64,000 nucleotides of DNA, from positions 20,231-84,230 of IMG/VR virus record IMGVR_UViG_3300031963_000068. One strand, written 5' to 3'. The notes under the pieces are model-generated. The model was given only the letters and a program-made list of their open reading frames with translations, had not been told where the DNA came from and did not search any database. Position numbers and translations under genes: made by a program. Shown one piece after another: positions 1 to 10,123 of the stretch. This DNA comes from a virus. Numbering within the stretch: the first letter of the stretch is position 1; the number at the start of each line of letters is the position of its first letter.

Positions 1-1513
1 TTCCACCAGAACCTCCACGTTCAATATTACCATAACCACCTGAATTGTTAGAAGTCGGAATACTAGCAGATGAACCACCTCCACCACCTCCACCACCAAA
101 AGCAATTAGGTTACTACCAAATCCAGAACCTAGTGCTGAAGTACCAAATATCGAATCAGTACCCGCGGCACCATCACTTCCATCTTGATTATTGGCAGTC
201 ACTACTCCTCTACTACCACCCTGACCAACCTGAACCGTCTCTGAGTTTTGTAAATCAGAAGCCCTGAAAATAGCTCGTGAAAAACCTCCACCACCTCCAC
301 CATTACCACCCCATCGAGCAGTACTAGTAGCTGACCTTCTACCAGCACCTCCTCCTCCGCCACCACCAATACAAATCACTTCAACCTTATCTGCATTTGC
401 AGGCTTTGACCAACTAAAAATTGTTGTAAGTGGACTAGCAATAACCGTGTAAACCTGAACATCAATAACATTCAGTGTACCGGATGTTCCAGATGTTCTT
501 GATAAACCAGAAGGAGCAATAGCTCCTTGACTAGTTGATATACCAGAAGTTCCACTTGTCGTAGCATTAGGAAAAGAAGATTGAAAACCAGAAAAATTTG
601 GATTATTACCGGTAGTTCCTGAAGTACCTTGTGTACCAGATGTACCTACAGCTCTGCTAAGACCACCCGTACCAGAGCTACCAGAGGTACCATTGGTTGA
701 ATTTAATCCAGCAGTACCACTAGTAGAAAAATTGGTTGATATTCCTGTGTTACCACTACTACCAGATGTTGTGGAAAATCTGTTACCACCACTCTCTCCA
801 CTCGTACCAGAAGTTCTAGATAGACCGTTAGTAGTCAGACCTGATGTTCCATTTGTTCCTGAAACCGAAACAAAACTACTTGAGGTTCCAGACGATCCAG
901 CGGTACTCTGTGGCGTTTGAGCAGATATACCTGAATTTCCAAATGTACCAGATGAACCAGAGGTCAATGAAACCCTGCTTGAACCAGAATTTGATGAATT
1001 TGATGAATTTCCAGACGTACCAGAAGTTTTATTTGAACCAGATGTTCCACTTGTACCATTCGTACCTGATGTAGAAGAATTTCCAGCGGTTCCTGTAGTA
1101 CCATTTGCTGAAGACTGACCAGAAGTACCGGAAGTTGAATTTGTACCAGAAGTGGATGATTGGCTTGACAAACCAGACGTACCACTCGTACCATTAGTTC
1201 CAGAAGTAGAAGAATTTCCAGCGGTTCCTGTAGTACCATTACTTCTTGAATTACCAGCCGTGCCTGATGTAGAAGAGGTACCAGCTGTTGAATTTATACT
1301 TGAAATCCCACTTGAACCTGAAGTACCAGAACTACCAGAACTACCGGATGTTGTAGATAAACCACTAGTACCTGTTGTACCAGAACTACCAGAAGTACCA
1401 GAAGTACCAGAAGTAGAACTTACTAAGCTATTAGTAGATTGTCCAGATGTACCAGATTGACCATTTGTACCGGACGTACCAGTATCTATAACAATACCAT
1501 TTATTTTCTGCAT
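1..1513 (-). CDS. Tail fibre/adhesin with collagen-like repeats and poly-glycine tip (3' partial)
   Basis: Reading from ATG at 1513 the frame stays open to the window edge, so the C-terminus is missing. Residues 10 to about 330 are Gly-X-Y triplets dominated by G-T-S, G-S-S and G-N-S. A short beta-rich stretch (VIDVQVYTVIASPLTTIFSW) follows, then a glycine-rich region with runs such as ICIGGGGGGGGAG and AFGGGGGGGGSS. Glycine-rich loops of this kind form the receptor-binding tips of several phage fibres and adhesins (T4-like gp38 adhesins are a known case), so a distal host-recognition role is likely. It is the last gene seen in the minus-strand fibre cluster and has its own promoter box 2 nt before the ATG. 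The repeat and glycine-rich character is seen directly; receptor binding is inferred. Confidence 0.75.
   Translation of the reverse strand, partial: MQKINGIVIDTGTSGTNGQSGTSGQSTNSLVSSTSGTSGTSGSSGTTGTSGLSTTSGSSGSSGTSGSSGISSINSTAGTSSTSGTAGNSRSNGTTGTAGNSSTSGTNGTSGTSGLSSQSSTSGTNSTSGTSGQSSANGTTGTAGNSSTSGTNGTSGTSGSNKTSGTSGNSSNSSNSGSSRVSLTSGSSGTFGNSGISAQTPQSTAGSSGTSSSFVSVSGTNGTSGLTTNGLSRTSGTSGESGGNRFSTTSGSSGNTGISTNFSTSGTAGLNSTNGTSGSSGTGGLSRAVGTSGTQGTSGTTGNNPNFSGFQSSFPNATTSGTSGISTSQGAIAPSGLSRTSGTSGTLNVIDVQVYTVIASPLTTIFSWSKPANADKVEVICIGGGGGGGAGRRSATSTARWGGNGGGGGGFSRAIFRASDLQNSETVQVGQGGSRGVVTANNQDGSDGAAGTDSIFGTSALGSGFGSNLIAFGGGGGGGGSSASIPTSNNSGGYGNIERGGSGG
540..1500 (-). repeat. Degenerate Gly-Thr-Ser collagen-like coding repeat
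   Basis: In-frame 9-nt units coding for G-T-S, G-S-S, G-N-S and G-T-A triplets inside the fibre gene. At DNA level the units are diverged and no long identical copy is kept, unlike the arrays at 2.5 and 3.4 kb. Confidence 0.7.
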
Positions 1514-1515
1514 GT

Positions 1516-1527
1516 CTTATATATTAA
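1516..1527 (-). promoter_or_regulatory. Phage promoter box TTAATATATAAG
   Basis: Exact match to the window-wide consensus, ending 2 nt before the ATG at 1513. If it acts as a -10 type element, the transcript would start at or next to the start codon. Confidence 0.6.
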
Positions 1528-1537
1528 AATACAAGTC

Positions 1538-4183
1538 TTACAATTCTATCCAATCTTGAGAAGGATTAAAATAAATTCTTCTATTTGTAGAAGTTCCTAT
1601 TACATAACCTATGACTCTTACAATATTTCCAGCAGAAGAAGGCGCAGCAGCGACTGTTCTACCAGCTGTTGAAGAACTCAAAAATAATGGCTCTCCTATA
1701 TTACCAACGGTGAATAAAGAAGAACGATAGAAGCCTCTTACTAACATACCATCATTGGTTGAGTTTGTGCCAATTGCAACGGCTAATAAATCATTTCCGC
1801 CATTTACCAATACATCACCTTGTGCTTTAGTCCAAGTACCACCGGTATTTAGGTAGTAAATTTCACCAGCAACAGTTGTTGTATTTCCAAAATTAACAAT
1901 ATCACCATAACCGGTGCTATCAGCCGATAAATAAGTATTGGATGTAGGGTCAGATATTAAATCATAACTACCAGATAATACTAAATTTGTACCATCAAAA
2001 GTAAAGTTTGGTTCACCATCTAATGTAGAAGCAGTACCAGTCATAGTAACAACTCTGTTATTAGAATTACCATTTAGTGTGACCGTCGCTGAGTTGCCAG
2101 ATGTTCCAGAAGTTCCTTGGTTTGTTGTTATAAACAATAATAAATCAATTGAATTACTAAAGTTAGTAGTACCTGTTCCACCAGAATCTATATAAGTTAC
2201 CGGAAATGAATAGTAGTTATTAGAAACAAAAGTTGGATTAGAATTTACTTTCCAAGTCTGATAATTATTTGAATTTGTTCTATCTTGAATTATAATATTC
2301 TGACCAATTTGCATCAACCCTAGAAATACATCAATATCATCACTATTTGTAGTAAAATGATCGATGTTGATAATAGTAGAAGCTGTCTGACCTGAGCTAT
2401 TCCAAATTATGAAACCTGGTCCTGGATCTCCACTGAATATTGTTGTGTTGGATTGATACGGAAATACATTGGACGAACCACCGTTTAAACCACTAGTACC
2501 GGAAGTTCCTTTAGTTCCGGAAGTTCCAGCAGTTCCATTGGCACCATTAGCACCGGAAGTTCCGGCAGTTCCATTAGCACCATTAGCACCCGAGGTTCCA
2601 GCAGTTCCGTTAGCACCATTAGCACCCGAGGTTCCAGCAGTTCCGTTAGCACCATTAGCACCGGAAGTTCCTGATGTTCCGTTAGCACCATTTGCACCAG
2701 AAGTTCCTGATGTTCCGTTAGCACCATTTGCACCAGAAGTTCCTGATGTTCCATTAGCACCGGAAGTTCCTGATGTTCCATTAGCACCGGAAGTTCCGGC
2801 AGTTCCATTAGCACCCGAGGTTCCAGCAGTTCCGTTAGCACCATTAGCACCCGAAGTCCCCGAAGTCCCAGCAGCTGAATTGATTGTTAATATGTTACCA
2901 TTTGTATCAAAACCAAGAGCTCCAATAGAAGTTCCTGGAAATTTACCAGCGGTGTTATAATTAGGTAGTTGTAATTGACCAGTCAAATGATTTATTTGTA
3001 AATCAACAGCACTTGAAGTAGTATTATTTCCTTTAAGTATTCTAAAGGAGTCTTGATAGTTATCTATAGCAGAAGCTGTACCATATCCAGAACCAGATTG
3101 AAGTGTTATTTGACCACCTTCACCAGAACCTCCTCTTGCGCCCAGAAATAAAGTAGCCTCTGTTGATGAATAAGTTGTTCCTATTAGAACGGATATTGAA
3201 TTCTGTGTCGAAGACTGCGTAACTGTCATCCATGTTGAAGCAACAGCAGCATTTGTAGAACCATCTGACAATAAAACACGTAAATTGCCAGCATTACTGA
3301 TTGTGTTGAAACCTGTTCCAGAAGTACCTGATGTTCCGTTAGCACCCGAGGTTCCAGCAGTTCCGTTAGCACCATTAGCACCCGAGGTTCCAGCAGTTCC
3401 GTTAGCACCATTAGCACCCGAGGTTCCAGCAGTTCCGTTAGCACCATTAGCACCAGAAGTTCCAGCAGTTCCGTTAGCACCGTTAGCACCCGAGGTTCCA
3501 GAAGTGCCATTAATTCCAGAGGTTCCGGATGTTCCCGATACCCCATCAAGACCATTTAATAAAATCCAATCATTAAGTGAAGATGGAACATTATTATTAT
3601 TATTTGCAGTGGATTGATAAGAAAACAAACCATCAATAACAATATCACCATCTTGATATGTTCCAGCTACATAAGCACCTTTATATGGTGATGTTCCTGA
3701 AGTTCCAGATGTACCATTATCACCAGCAGCACCGTTAACACCGGATGTCCCAGAAGAACCTGATGTACCATTATCTCCTTGATTACCGGAAGTTCCTGAT
3801 GTACCATTATCTCCTTGATTACCGGAAGTTCCAGCAGTCCCATTATTTCCATTAACACCGGAAGTTCCAGCAGTTCCGTTAGCACCATCTACACCAGAAG
3901 TTCCTGATGTTCCATTAGAACCTGTTGCACCCATGCCAGATGTACCTGATTGTTTTAAAACTAAATTCCCATCTAAAATACCACCATAAAACCAATATTC
4001 TACTATGGGATCAGAACCAACAATAATACCAACCGTCAAACCTTCATATCTATAAGATGGTAATAAGTAAGTAGTTGCTGCCGAAAGAGCTGCTGATAAG
4101 TTGGCACCAGTATATGGACCATATTTGGCATCACCGGGACCTGTAGTTTTAGCTAGTATGTTATCACTTAAATTAATTGCCAT
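1538..4183 (-). CDS. Tail-fibre protein with two Gly-X-Y repeat blocks (881 aa)
   Basis: The N-terminal 80 residues form a non-repetitive head (starts [20 protein letters not shown]). A first collagen-like block follows, then a short spacer (around [20 protein letters not shown]), a second block of G-A-N/G-T-A/G-T-S units, a beta-rich domain, and a third repeat block. The C-terminal 170 residues (ending [14 protein letters not shown]) are a compact beta domain that carries [20 protein letters not shown]. Such Gly-X-Y rods joined to beta heads are typical of trimeric phage fibres. The gene lies 17 nt after the stop of the next gene upstream and has no promoter box of its own, so it is probably cotranscribed with 4201-5658. 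Structural role likely; receptor unknown. Confidence 0.7.
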   Translation of the reverse strand: MAINLSDNILAKTTGPGDAKYGPYTGANLSAALSAATTYLLPSYRYEGLTVGIIVGSDPIVEYWFYGGILDGNLVLKQSGTSGMGATGSNGTSGTSGVDGANGTAGTSGVNGNNGTAGTSGNQGDNGTSGTSGNQGDNGTSGSSGTSGVNGAAGDNGTSGTSGTSPYKGAYVAGTYQDGDIVIDGLFSYQSTANNNNNVPSSLNDWILLNGLDGVSGTSGTSGINGTSGTSGANGANGTAGTSGANGANGTAGTSGANGANGTAGTSGANGANGTAGTSGANGTSGTSGTGFNTISNAGNLRVLLSDGSTNAAVASTWMTVTQSSTQNSISVLIGTTYSSTEATLFLGARGGSGEGGQITLQSGSGYGTASAIDNYQDSFRILKGNNTTSSAVDLQINHLTGQLQLPNYNTAGKFPGTSIGALGFDTNGNILTINSAAGTSGTSGANGANGTAGTSGANGTAGTSGANGTSGTSGANGTSGTSGANGANGTSGTSGANGANGTSGTSGANGANGTAGTSGANGANGTAGTSGANGANGTAGTSGANGANGTAGTSGTKGTSGTSGLNGGSSNVFPYQSNTTIFSGDPGPGFIIWNSSGQTASTIINIDHFTTNSDDIDVFLGLMQIGQNIIIQDRTNSNNYQTWKVNSNPTFVSNNYYSFPVTYIDSGGTGTTNFSNSIDLLLFITTNQGTSGTSGNSATVTLNGNSNNRVVTMTGTASTLDGEPNFTFDGTNLVLSGSYDLISDPTSNTYLSADSTGYGDIVNFGNTTTVAGEIYYLNTGGTWTKAQGDVLVNGGNDLLAVAIGTNSTNDGMLVRGFYRSSLFTVGNIGEPLFLSSSTAGRTVAAAPSSAGNIVRVIGYVIGTSTNRRIYFNPSQDWIEL
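2495..2865 (-). repeat. Collagen-like tandem repeat, near-identical 27/36-nt units
   Basis: Units such as gcacccgaggttccagcagt recur almost unchanged at DNA level, in multiples of 9 nt, coding for G-A-N/G-T-A/G-T-S triplets on the minus strand. High nucleotide identity suggests recent expansion or gene conversion. Confidence 0.8.
3315..3525 (-). repeat. Second tandem collagen-like repeat in the same fibre gene
   Basis: About five 36-nt units (four Gly-X-Y triplets each) with near-identical DNA, matching the array at 2.5-2.9 kb closely enough for recombination between the two. Confidence 0.8.
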
Positions 4184-4200
4184 TTTATTCTAAATCTATT

Positions 4201-5658
4201 TTAGGAGATTGTCGCAGTTCCCAAAGTTGTTACTTTATTCGCTGGATAAATTTTAAACGTGACAGTCCAGTAACCATCCGGTGAAACAACAGAAAGCGTT
4301 GTAGGAGAAGCAAATAAATCCGTAACACCACCAATACTTCCATTATTTAAAGCATTTTCAAACCAAGTTGTCTTCGTTGGGTAAACACTATATACAGCAA
4401 ACCAAGGCCACTCACCTGAAGCATTAAATGCCATACTCAAAGAACCACTACCAGCATTTACAACTTTTGTAAAATCAGTACCAGATTCAATTATACTAAC
4501 AATTTGACTAGCCGTTTTCTGTGTAGAAGTTTTACCATAAAAATATGGATAGTAACCAGTAATAGTCTGTGAGTTTGATGCAAAATTTGTACTAGATGCC
4601 TGAGGAGCTGAAGTTGTCCTAACAGCAGGCGTAGCACTATGAGTAATACCCTTATTATTCTTTTTTGCTATACCAGCATCATAGTCACCTGTACCAGAAT
4701 AAACTATCGTGCTACTATCCCCCGAAACAGGAGCAGGCACCATTATTGACTCAGATGTATTTATTTGATATGTTAAATTTGGGTTATTTGGATCCGCATA
4801 ACCAAACTGAGCAGCAATTGAAGTAGTTGTATTTACCGTCATACTCGCAGTTGAGGTAACTGTCAATAAAGCAGTATTTCCAGCACCATTTATATTTTTA
4901 TTAATAACCAGTTTGGAAAAAGGACCAGAATCATTTTCAGTACCGGTTAAAGTTATTGTTGGACTAACAGTAAGACCAATCTCTCTTATTCCTGTAACAT
5001 CTGAAGAAGCTGCTATAGTAGGTATAGTATAAGTAGGACTGACAGTCGGAAACAACAAATCATCAAATAATTGGACAATTGTTTTACTATTCAAATCAGC
5101 AACCGTTGTAGTAGCTGGTATCCCACCAACTGTAGCTGGCATAGCTAAAGATGAATCTAAAGCAGAGTTATAAATCGTATCAATTATACTATTAGTAGTT
5201 CCTGGTGTTATTTCTATTCCAGAATTATTAGAAGTAATTATATCTACTGACCCACTACCACCACCAGTTCCTGACGAATAAGAACTAAATGTTAGACCAG
5301 TAACGCCCAATTGTATTGGATTTGAAGTATTAAGAACAAAAGTTTTATTACCATTTATTGAGCCAGATGTTACAAAAATTTGAAGACCTTGTAAAAAATC
5401 ATCATCTATACTAGAATCAGTAGATCTTGACCAACTTCCATCAGAACCAGTACCAACGACATTAACAGTATAAATACCATTCTCTATATTTGTTGTTTGA
5501 TCCTTTACTAAAACTCTATAACCAACTTGTAAAGATTGACCGTCTAAAGTATCAGGAGCACCATTACTTAAATCAACAATGTTAGTTGTTGTGGCTAAAT
5601 TACATGGTTGTTTAACCGGAAGTCCTTTAATCGAAGAATAGCCTATTCTTGTAATCAT
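4201..5658 (-). CDS. Tail-fibre/adhesin protein (485 aa)
   Basis: The N-terminal 110 residues hold a module seen in many phage fibres: VGYRVLVKDQTTNIENGIYT, then a SWSRSTD segment. The middle has a module (MPATVGGIPATTTVADLNSK, then VQLFDDLLFPTVSPTYT) that is clearly paralogous to the gene at 17208-18218 (VTIGGIPAGSTFSNLTISQM, then FDKLLYPYQSP). The rest is Thr/Ser-rich beta sequence. A promoter box lies 26 nt upstream. It probably starts a unit reading through 1538-4183. Fibre role is inferred from the family module and the neighbours. Confidence 0.65.
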   Translation of the reverse strand: MITRIGYSSIKGLPVKQPCNLATTTNIVDLSNGAPDTLDGQSLQVGYRVLVKDQTTNIENGIYTVNVVGTGSDGSWSRSTDSSIDDDFLQGLQIFVTSGSINGNKTFVLNTSNPIQLGVTGLTFSSYSSGTGGGSGSVDIITSNNSGIEITPGTTNSIIDTIYNSALDSSLAMPATVGGIPATTTVADLNSKTIVQLFDDLLFPTVSPTYTIPTIAASSDVTGIREIGLTVSPTITLTGTENDSGPFSKLVINKNINGAGNTALLTVTSTASMTVNTTTSIAAQFGYADPNNPNLTYQINTSESIMVPAPVSGDSSTIVYSGTGDYDAGIAKKNNKGITHSATPAVRTTSAPQASSTNFASNSQTITGYYPYFYGKTSTQKTASQIVSIIESGTDFTKVVNAGSGSLSMAFNASGEWPWFAVYSVYPTKTTWFENALNNGSIGGVTDLFASPTTLSVVSPDGYWTVTFKIYPANKVTTLGTATIS

Positions 5659-5684
5659 TGTTTAAAAAATTTTTATTATCTTAT

Positions 5685-5696
5685 CTTATATATTAA
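5685..5696 (-). promoter_or_regulatory. Phage promoter box TTAATATATAAG
   Basis: Exact copy of the box found at 1516-1527 and 20360-20371, 26 nt before the ATG at 5658. Confidence 0.55.
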
Positions 5697-5748
5697 ATAA
5701 ATAAAACCTTTTTAAATAAGAAATTGAAAAATATAAAATTAGATTTCT

Positions 5749-7026
5749 TTATAAATAAATTCTTTTAAATAATTTTATATTATCAACAGCAAAAGGAGGA
5801 TTGTTTCCAGTACCAAAATCATTTGACCAACCAAATACTAGTCTTTTTGTTTGACCCTTATACCCGTTAAGTAAAATTAGTTCCTGTCGCCAGAAACTAT
5901 CCGGACCTCCATATCCACTATTAAATTTACCAAGATTAGTAGTAGCACCAATTCGACCATTATTTGTAGGCGCTGAGGTTGGAGTGGCCTGAGTATTTGT
6001 TAAATCAGTACCAGCAACAGGAGTAGTCGAAGTAGCAACAATATGAACAGTACCATAATCATAACCAAGACTATTACCAGCAGCATTTTCACCATAACAT
6101 TTCCAATCAAAACTAAGATAAAAATCTCCTGTTTCATTTGGTATTGTAATATCTTTATAAAAATGTGAAACTCTTGATGTTGGACCAGCTGTGTAAGCAT
6201 GAGTCGTACCGTTTGTAGCTGAAATATATGCCGAAAATGTACCAGAGGAACCAGTAGCAGCGGTTCCTACAAACCATTGGTTTACTGAATCATTTACTAT
6301 TGTCCATGAATTAGTTGAGAATGTACCTGATGAAAATTCTTCATCTAAAACATATGTAACTATTGCATCCTCCAACTTTAAAACTTGTAATGAAGCATTT
6401 TCAACTCGGTACCCTGATGTGACAGTCGAAGGTAGTCTATATCTTTTAGCAATAGAAATTCCTTGATTTGGTAAAATCTCAGTTATAATATTAGATTGAG
6501 CAACCATTTTAAAGTTAGCATACGTAGCTGAACTTCTCATCAACTCATTTGTAATACCTTTAGTTGGACTTATAGTTTTAGTACCAGATATCGGATAAAG
6601 AGTTGGCACCATTTCTATAGAGTGGGCATCTGTTATATTGACAAAAGTAGCTGATGACCTAATTAAATATTTACCAATACTACCTGGATCTGTAATTCTT
6701 AAACAACCATTAAACGAGGATGTGAAACCCAACATATCAGCATCATTTCTATAACTTCCCGGACTTGTTCCACCAATCGAAGTAGAAGCGTCAAAATACC
6801 ATGTTCCTGTTGTACTATCAGTGTCAGTAGTCACAGAAGATCCAGTAAAATAAATACCACCATAATTAGGAGTTACTAAAATCTCCCAACCCGATGTATT
6901 ATAAATAAAATATTTTCCACTTTCATTATCAAGCGCAATGACTCCGGTTGTTGCAGAATGTGTGGGCGCACCACTTACAACCTGATACAATACCGAACCA
7001 ACTGAAATTTCATTTAATACTGGCAT
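5749..7026 (-). CDS. Tail-fibre protein with C-terminal jelly-roll-like adhesion domain (425 aa)
   Basis: Residues 1-70 (GVIALDNESGKYFIYNTSGW, then PNYGGIYF) are paralogous to the start of the next gene upstream (7030-7647), an attachment-type module common in phage fibres. The C-terminal 200 residues resemble the choice-of-anchor J/MAM-type carbohydrate-binding jelly rolls frequent in Bacteroidota surface proteins: EFSSGTFSTNSWTIVNDSVN, then FYLSFDWKCYGEN, then PFAVDNIKLFKR. That resemblance is from memory. The ATG lies 3 nt after the upstream stop, so the pair is translationally close. Likely a receptor-binding fibre. Confidence 0.65.
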   Translation of the reverse strand: MPVLNEISVGSVLYQVVSGAPTHSATTGVIALDNESGKYFIYNTSGWEILVTPNYGGIYFTGSSVTTDTDSTTGTWYFDASTSIGGTSPGSYRNDADMLGFTSSFNGCLRITDPGSIGKYLIRSSATFVNITDAHSIEMVPTLYPISGTKTISPTKGITNELMRSSATYANFKMVAQSNIITEILPNQGISIAKRYRLPSTVTSGYRVENASLQVLKLEDAIVTYVLDEEFSSGTFSTNSWTIVNDSVNQWFVGTAATGSSGTFSAYISATNGTTHAYTAGPTSRVSHFYKDITIPNETGDFYLSFDWKCYGENAAGNSLGYDYGTVHIVATSTTPVAGTDLTNTQATPTSAPTNNGRIGATTNLGKFNSGYGGPDSFWRQELILLNGYKGQTKRLVFGWSNDFGTGNNPPFAVDNIKLFKRIYL

Positions 7027-7029
7027 ATT

Positions 7030-7647
7030 TTAATATATTTTTATAGCAGTAAGAGAAGCATGTCTTAAATTTACAGAAACAGTTGCTGTTGTGCATCTAA
7101 CAACAGTAGATATAGTATCACTATCGGAAAGATTTAAATATCCAGAAACATTTATATTCCTATAATCAGCAGGTGATAAAAATAAAACCGTTGCTGCTTG
7201 ATACATGTTATTGGATGGAGTAGCACCATTTACTGAAACCCCAATTTCATAAGTTTGATTTGAAGCAGGATTACCAATCGAACCATTAAGAGTTACAATA
7301 TATTTACCTGATTTACCAGTCAAAACTTGAATAGATGAACTCGTTCCTGATTGCGTAAAACCATTGAAGAAACCAGCATTAGACCAACTTAAGCTATTTG
7401 TAGGGACCCAAGTATTTGTAGTAGAGAAGGTTGTAGATACAGCATTTGCATTCAAATATATTTCTCCATATCCTGGTTTTAATAATGGTTCCCATCCAGA
7501 GGCATTACCTGTCGAGTTGACCCAAGGAGTCCCTGTTGAAGTATCAGTATATAACGAACCCTTTGGTGAAATATGATCAGGGGTTCCATTACCACTTCCT
7601 AATTCAATAGAACCTAAAGATTTTGATATCAAATTGTTAGTAGGCAT
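7030..7647 (-). CDS. Small tail-fibre protein (205 aa)
   Basis: The module GSLYTDTSTGTPWVN, then STGNASGWEPL, matches the widespread phage fibre motif (GSLY..T..G..W....G..GW). The C-terminal half is a beta domain ending in LRHASLTAIKIY. I chose the ATG at 7647 because it overlaps the stop of the upstream gene as TAATG. An ATG at 7677 would add ten residues and a 31-nt overlap. Paralogue of the N-terminal part of 5749-7026. Confidence 0.65.
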   Translation of the reverse strand: MPTNNLISKSLGSIELGSGNGTPDHISPKGSLYTDTSTGTPWVNSTGNASGWEPLLKPGYGEIYLNANAVSTTFSTTNTWVPTNSLSWSNAGFFNGFTQSGTSSSIQVLTGKSGKYIVTLNGSIGNPASNQTYEIGVSVNGATPSNNMYQAATVLFLSPADYRNINVSGYLNLSDSDTISTVVRCTTATVSVNLRHASLTAIKIY

Positions 7648-10013
7648 TATATAATTCGTTGATATTTTGTAATCCAATTAACGGTTTGTGAACTAGTACC
7701 AGTAACTTGTACAATCAAGTTTCCTGTCGAACATGTAAATGAAAGATTTGTTGGTATAAGACCGGATTGCTTATCTAATTGAGCATTACTCAAAACAACA
7801 TTAGCTGTACCACTAAAGTTAGTAAGCACAAGCTCTCTTCTCCAAGCACCCCATATTGTATTACTACAAGTAGCAGTAACATAAACTTCTACTATACTAG
7901 TAAAACCTTGAGGCACCGAAATAGTTGCAGCATTTATTGTAGAACCTGTAGTAGTTTGAGCGGTAGTTGTCAATCTACTAGCGGTCCAACTACCATTTCC
8001 AGAACTATCAGAAACCATTATATACTCATTATCAGCACCATTAGTCATTCTAAATCCAGTAGAAGATACAGTACCAACAACCTCCAACTTATAATTTGGA
8101 GAAGCTGTACCAAAACCAACTAAATCTCCTAAAACATTTATAGAACCATCCTCTGTTCTAAAGTGAGGAGCTGCCTTTCCATCAACACCACCTCTATCCG
8201 CTGAATATAATTGAAAACCATCAATAAAATTACTTTCTGTAGGACTTTGATTTACTGAACTAGAAGTACTGCTATATAAATTTAGAGCATTATCAGGTGA
8301 CAATTTCATCTGAAGATTAGAAAGTAAAGCTGAATTTTTATGCCACATAAAACCAGCATTAAATCCATCACGTGCAGTATTCGTACCATAATACAAAGTT
8401 GGATTCACAAAATGCATCCTATAAGGCACGTTATTTGCATCAACAAAAGAAGAATGTTGAAATAAAAATGTGTTATCACTATAAGTTCCAGTATTGGACC
8501 TTCTAGTTAAAGATATTTGACAATCACCAGATGTGCTGTAACCAGTATCAAATATCAATCTATTGTTATTATAACCAGCTATAGATATATCTCTTGTACC
8601 AATATCTGTTCTATTTCCAACTTTTAGATTACCATTTCCAGTAAACTCTAATAGATTTAAATCATTTGCAGCATTTCTAATAATTAATGGTAAGTCCGTA
8701 GATGATGAACCCGTCGCGATTATAGTCAAATGTGCACCACTTCCAGTACCAGAACCAATTCCTAATTGGACAACATTTGTTGTGCTATTAAAAGTCAATC
8801 TTTGACTTTGTTGAACAAAATTACCAGATTGAAATAATAACTGATTATTTGTACCTCCAATTACTGATGTTGTTCCAATAACTATAGGGGTTGTAGCAAT
8901 AGCTGATGAAGTCCAAGTTGCCAATCCAGTTGAATCCGAAATTAAATAAAAACCACTAGAAGCACCATCTGTTATCTTAAGTGTTTTTCCTGTAAACTGA
9001 CCAGCAGTAACATTTGAGTAAGTTATTCGGTTAACAGGACCAATACTAATATGGTCATTAGTAGTTGAAGCAAAGGTCCACTCATCTGAATTTTCATCCC
9101 AATAAAAAGCCTGAGTAGCACCGGTTCCTCTATCAATAAAAATACCAGAATCTAACGCAGGCGTTGATTGACTATGTGACAACACGATAATTGAATCACC
9201 AACTATTAAATTCGATGTATTAATAGTAGAAGAAGAACCTAAAATTGAAAAAGAACCAGTGACTAGTAAATCTCCTTGTATGTTAAGTAGATTACCATCA
9301 AAGGTCAAATTTACTTCCGCATTAGCTGAGTTAGAAGTACCATCTGATGTTAAAATTCTATTATTTGAAAAATTAGAAATTGTGTTAAATCCTGTTCCAG
9401 AAGTACCAGCGGTACCACTAGATCCACTAGAACCGGATGTTCCTGATGAACCAGAAGTGCCGGAGGTACCAGACGAACCACTAGTTCCAGAAGTTCCACT
9501 AGTTCCAGAAGTTCCACTAAAACCAGAGGTTCCAGAAGTACCAACTGAACCAATAGAAACAGATGAACCTAACAATCTTAACGAGTCTGTGCTCGTAGGT
9601 GCCGGTCTATCAACATCTATAGATAAGGCTGTACCAGAAATAGTATAATCAATCGATGATTGCATTAATTGACCATTGATAAAAAATAGATTTGATGGAT
9701 ACAACAATGGATAAGCTAATACAAAGTTTTTGTTTACACCATTTTGTGTTCCAGATATCGGTATTTCTATAATACTTTGAGTAGCAACCAAAGACTGAGT
9801 CCATGTTGCCAAACCAGTACCATCAGAAGTTAAAACATATCCAGATTGTTGATTACCATCAACAATCTTTATTTTACCAACTAAAGAAAAAACATCGCTA
9901 TTTTGGTCCCAACTTAGCTTGTTTACATCTTCACTAACCGAACTTCCAGTTCCCAAAAAAAGTATGGAACCTTGAGAAGCTCCTCGTAGTTGTTTAATAT
10001 CAATTTGAGCCAT
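7647..10013 (-). CDS. Large tail-fibre/tailspike protein (788 aa)
   Basis: The N-terminus MAQIDIKQLRGASQGSILFL leads into repeated short modules of the type GYVLTSDGTGLATWT. These appear three times (near residues 57, 360 and 700) and are typical of Bacteroidota-phage tail proteins. A fibre module with FFINGQLMQSSIDYTISG lies near residue 110, and a Gly-Thr-Ser collagen-like block at about 158-210. The C-terminus is a beta domain (SQTVNWITKYQRII). A promoter box sits 26 nt upstream and a terminator hairpin lies beyond that, so this starts a transcription unit that includes 7030-7647. Confidence 0.7.
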   Translation of the reverse strand: MAQIDIKQLRGASQGSILFLGTGSSVSEDVNKLSWDQNSDVFSLVGKIKIVDGNQQSGYVLTSDGTGLATWTQSLVATQSIIEIPISGTQNGVNKNFVLAYPLLYPSNLFFINGQLMQSSIDYTISGTALSIDVDRPAPTSTDSLRLLGSSVSIGSVGTSGTSGFSGTSGTSGTSGTSGSSGTSGTSGSSGTSGSSGSSGTAGTSGTGFNTISNFSNNRILTSDGTSNSANAEVNLTFDGNLLNIQGDLLVTGSFSILGSSSTINTSNLIVGDSIIVLSHSQSTPALDSGIFIDRGTGATQAFYWDENSDEWTFASTTNDHISIGPVNRITYSNVTAGQFTGKTLKITDGASSGFYLISDSTGLATWTSSAIATTPIVIGTTSVIGGTNNQLLFQSGNFVQQSQRLTFNSTTNVVQLGIGSGTGSGAHLTIIATGSSSTDLPLIIRNAANDLNLLEFTGNGNLKVGNRTDIGTRDISIAGYNNNRLIFDTGYSTSGDCQISLTRRSNTGTYSDNTFLFQHSSFVDANNVPYRMHFVNPTLYYGTNTARDGFNAGFMWHKNSALLSNLQMKLSPDNALNLYSSTSSSVNQSPTESNFIDGFQLYSADRGGVDGKAAPHFRTEDGSINVLGDLVGFGTASPNYKLEVVGTVSSTGFRMTNGADNEYIMVSDSSGNGSWTASRLTTTAQTTTGSTINAATISVPQGFTSIVEVYVTATCSNTIWGAWRRELVLTNFSGTANVVLSNAQLDKQSGLIPTNLSFTCSTGNLIVQVTGTSSQTVNWITKYQRII
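9395..9545 (-). repeat. Gly-Thr-Ser collagen-like coding repeat
   Basis: About 16 in-frame Gly-X-Y triplets (GTSG, GSSG, GTAG) inside the 788-aa fibre gene. Copies are partly diverged at nucleotide level. Confidence 0.7.
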
Positions 10014-10039
10014 TAACGACTAATAAATTTTTTCACTTA

Positions 10040-10051
10040 TCTATATATTAA
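10040..10051 (-). promoter_or_regulatory. Phage promoter box TTAATATATAGA
   Basis: Lies 26 nt before the ATG at 10013, the same spacing as the box at 5685-5696. Confidence 0.55.
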
Positions 10052-10080
10052 AACAATTTATCCTATTTTGAACGAAGCAC

Positions 10081-10112
10081 AAAAAAAGGAGTAAGTTTTC
10101 TTACTCCTTTCT
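10081..10112 (-). terminator. Rho-independent terminator
   Basis: GGAGTAAG, TTTT loop, CTTACTCC, with an A run on one side and a T run on the other. It follows the stop of the 921-aa fibre gene (10124) on the minus strand. Confidence 0.8.
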
Positions 10113-10123
10113 AATATTTATTA

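Noticed and set aside
2469-2960. Plus-strand frame rich in [13 protein letters not shown]
   Set aside because: Shadow of the collagen-like repeat of the minus-strand fibre gene; a repeat of 9-nt units leaves several frames open. The same holds for 3285-3617, 693-920, 1152-1460 and 53361-53777.
2495-3525. Regular repeats considered as a CRISPR array
   Set aside because: Units are contiguous, in frame and without unique spacers; they code for Gly-X-Y triplets.
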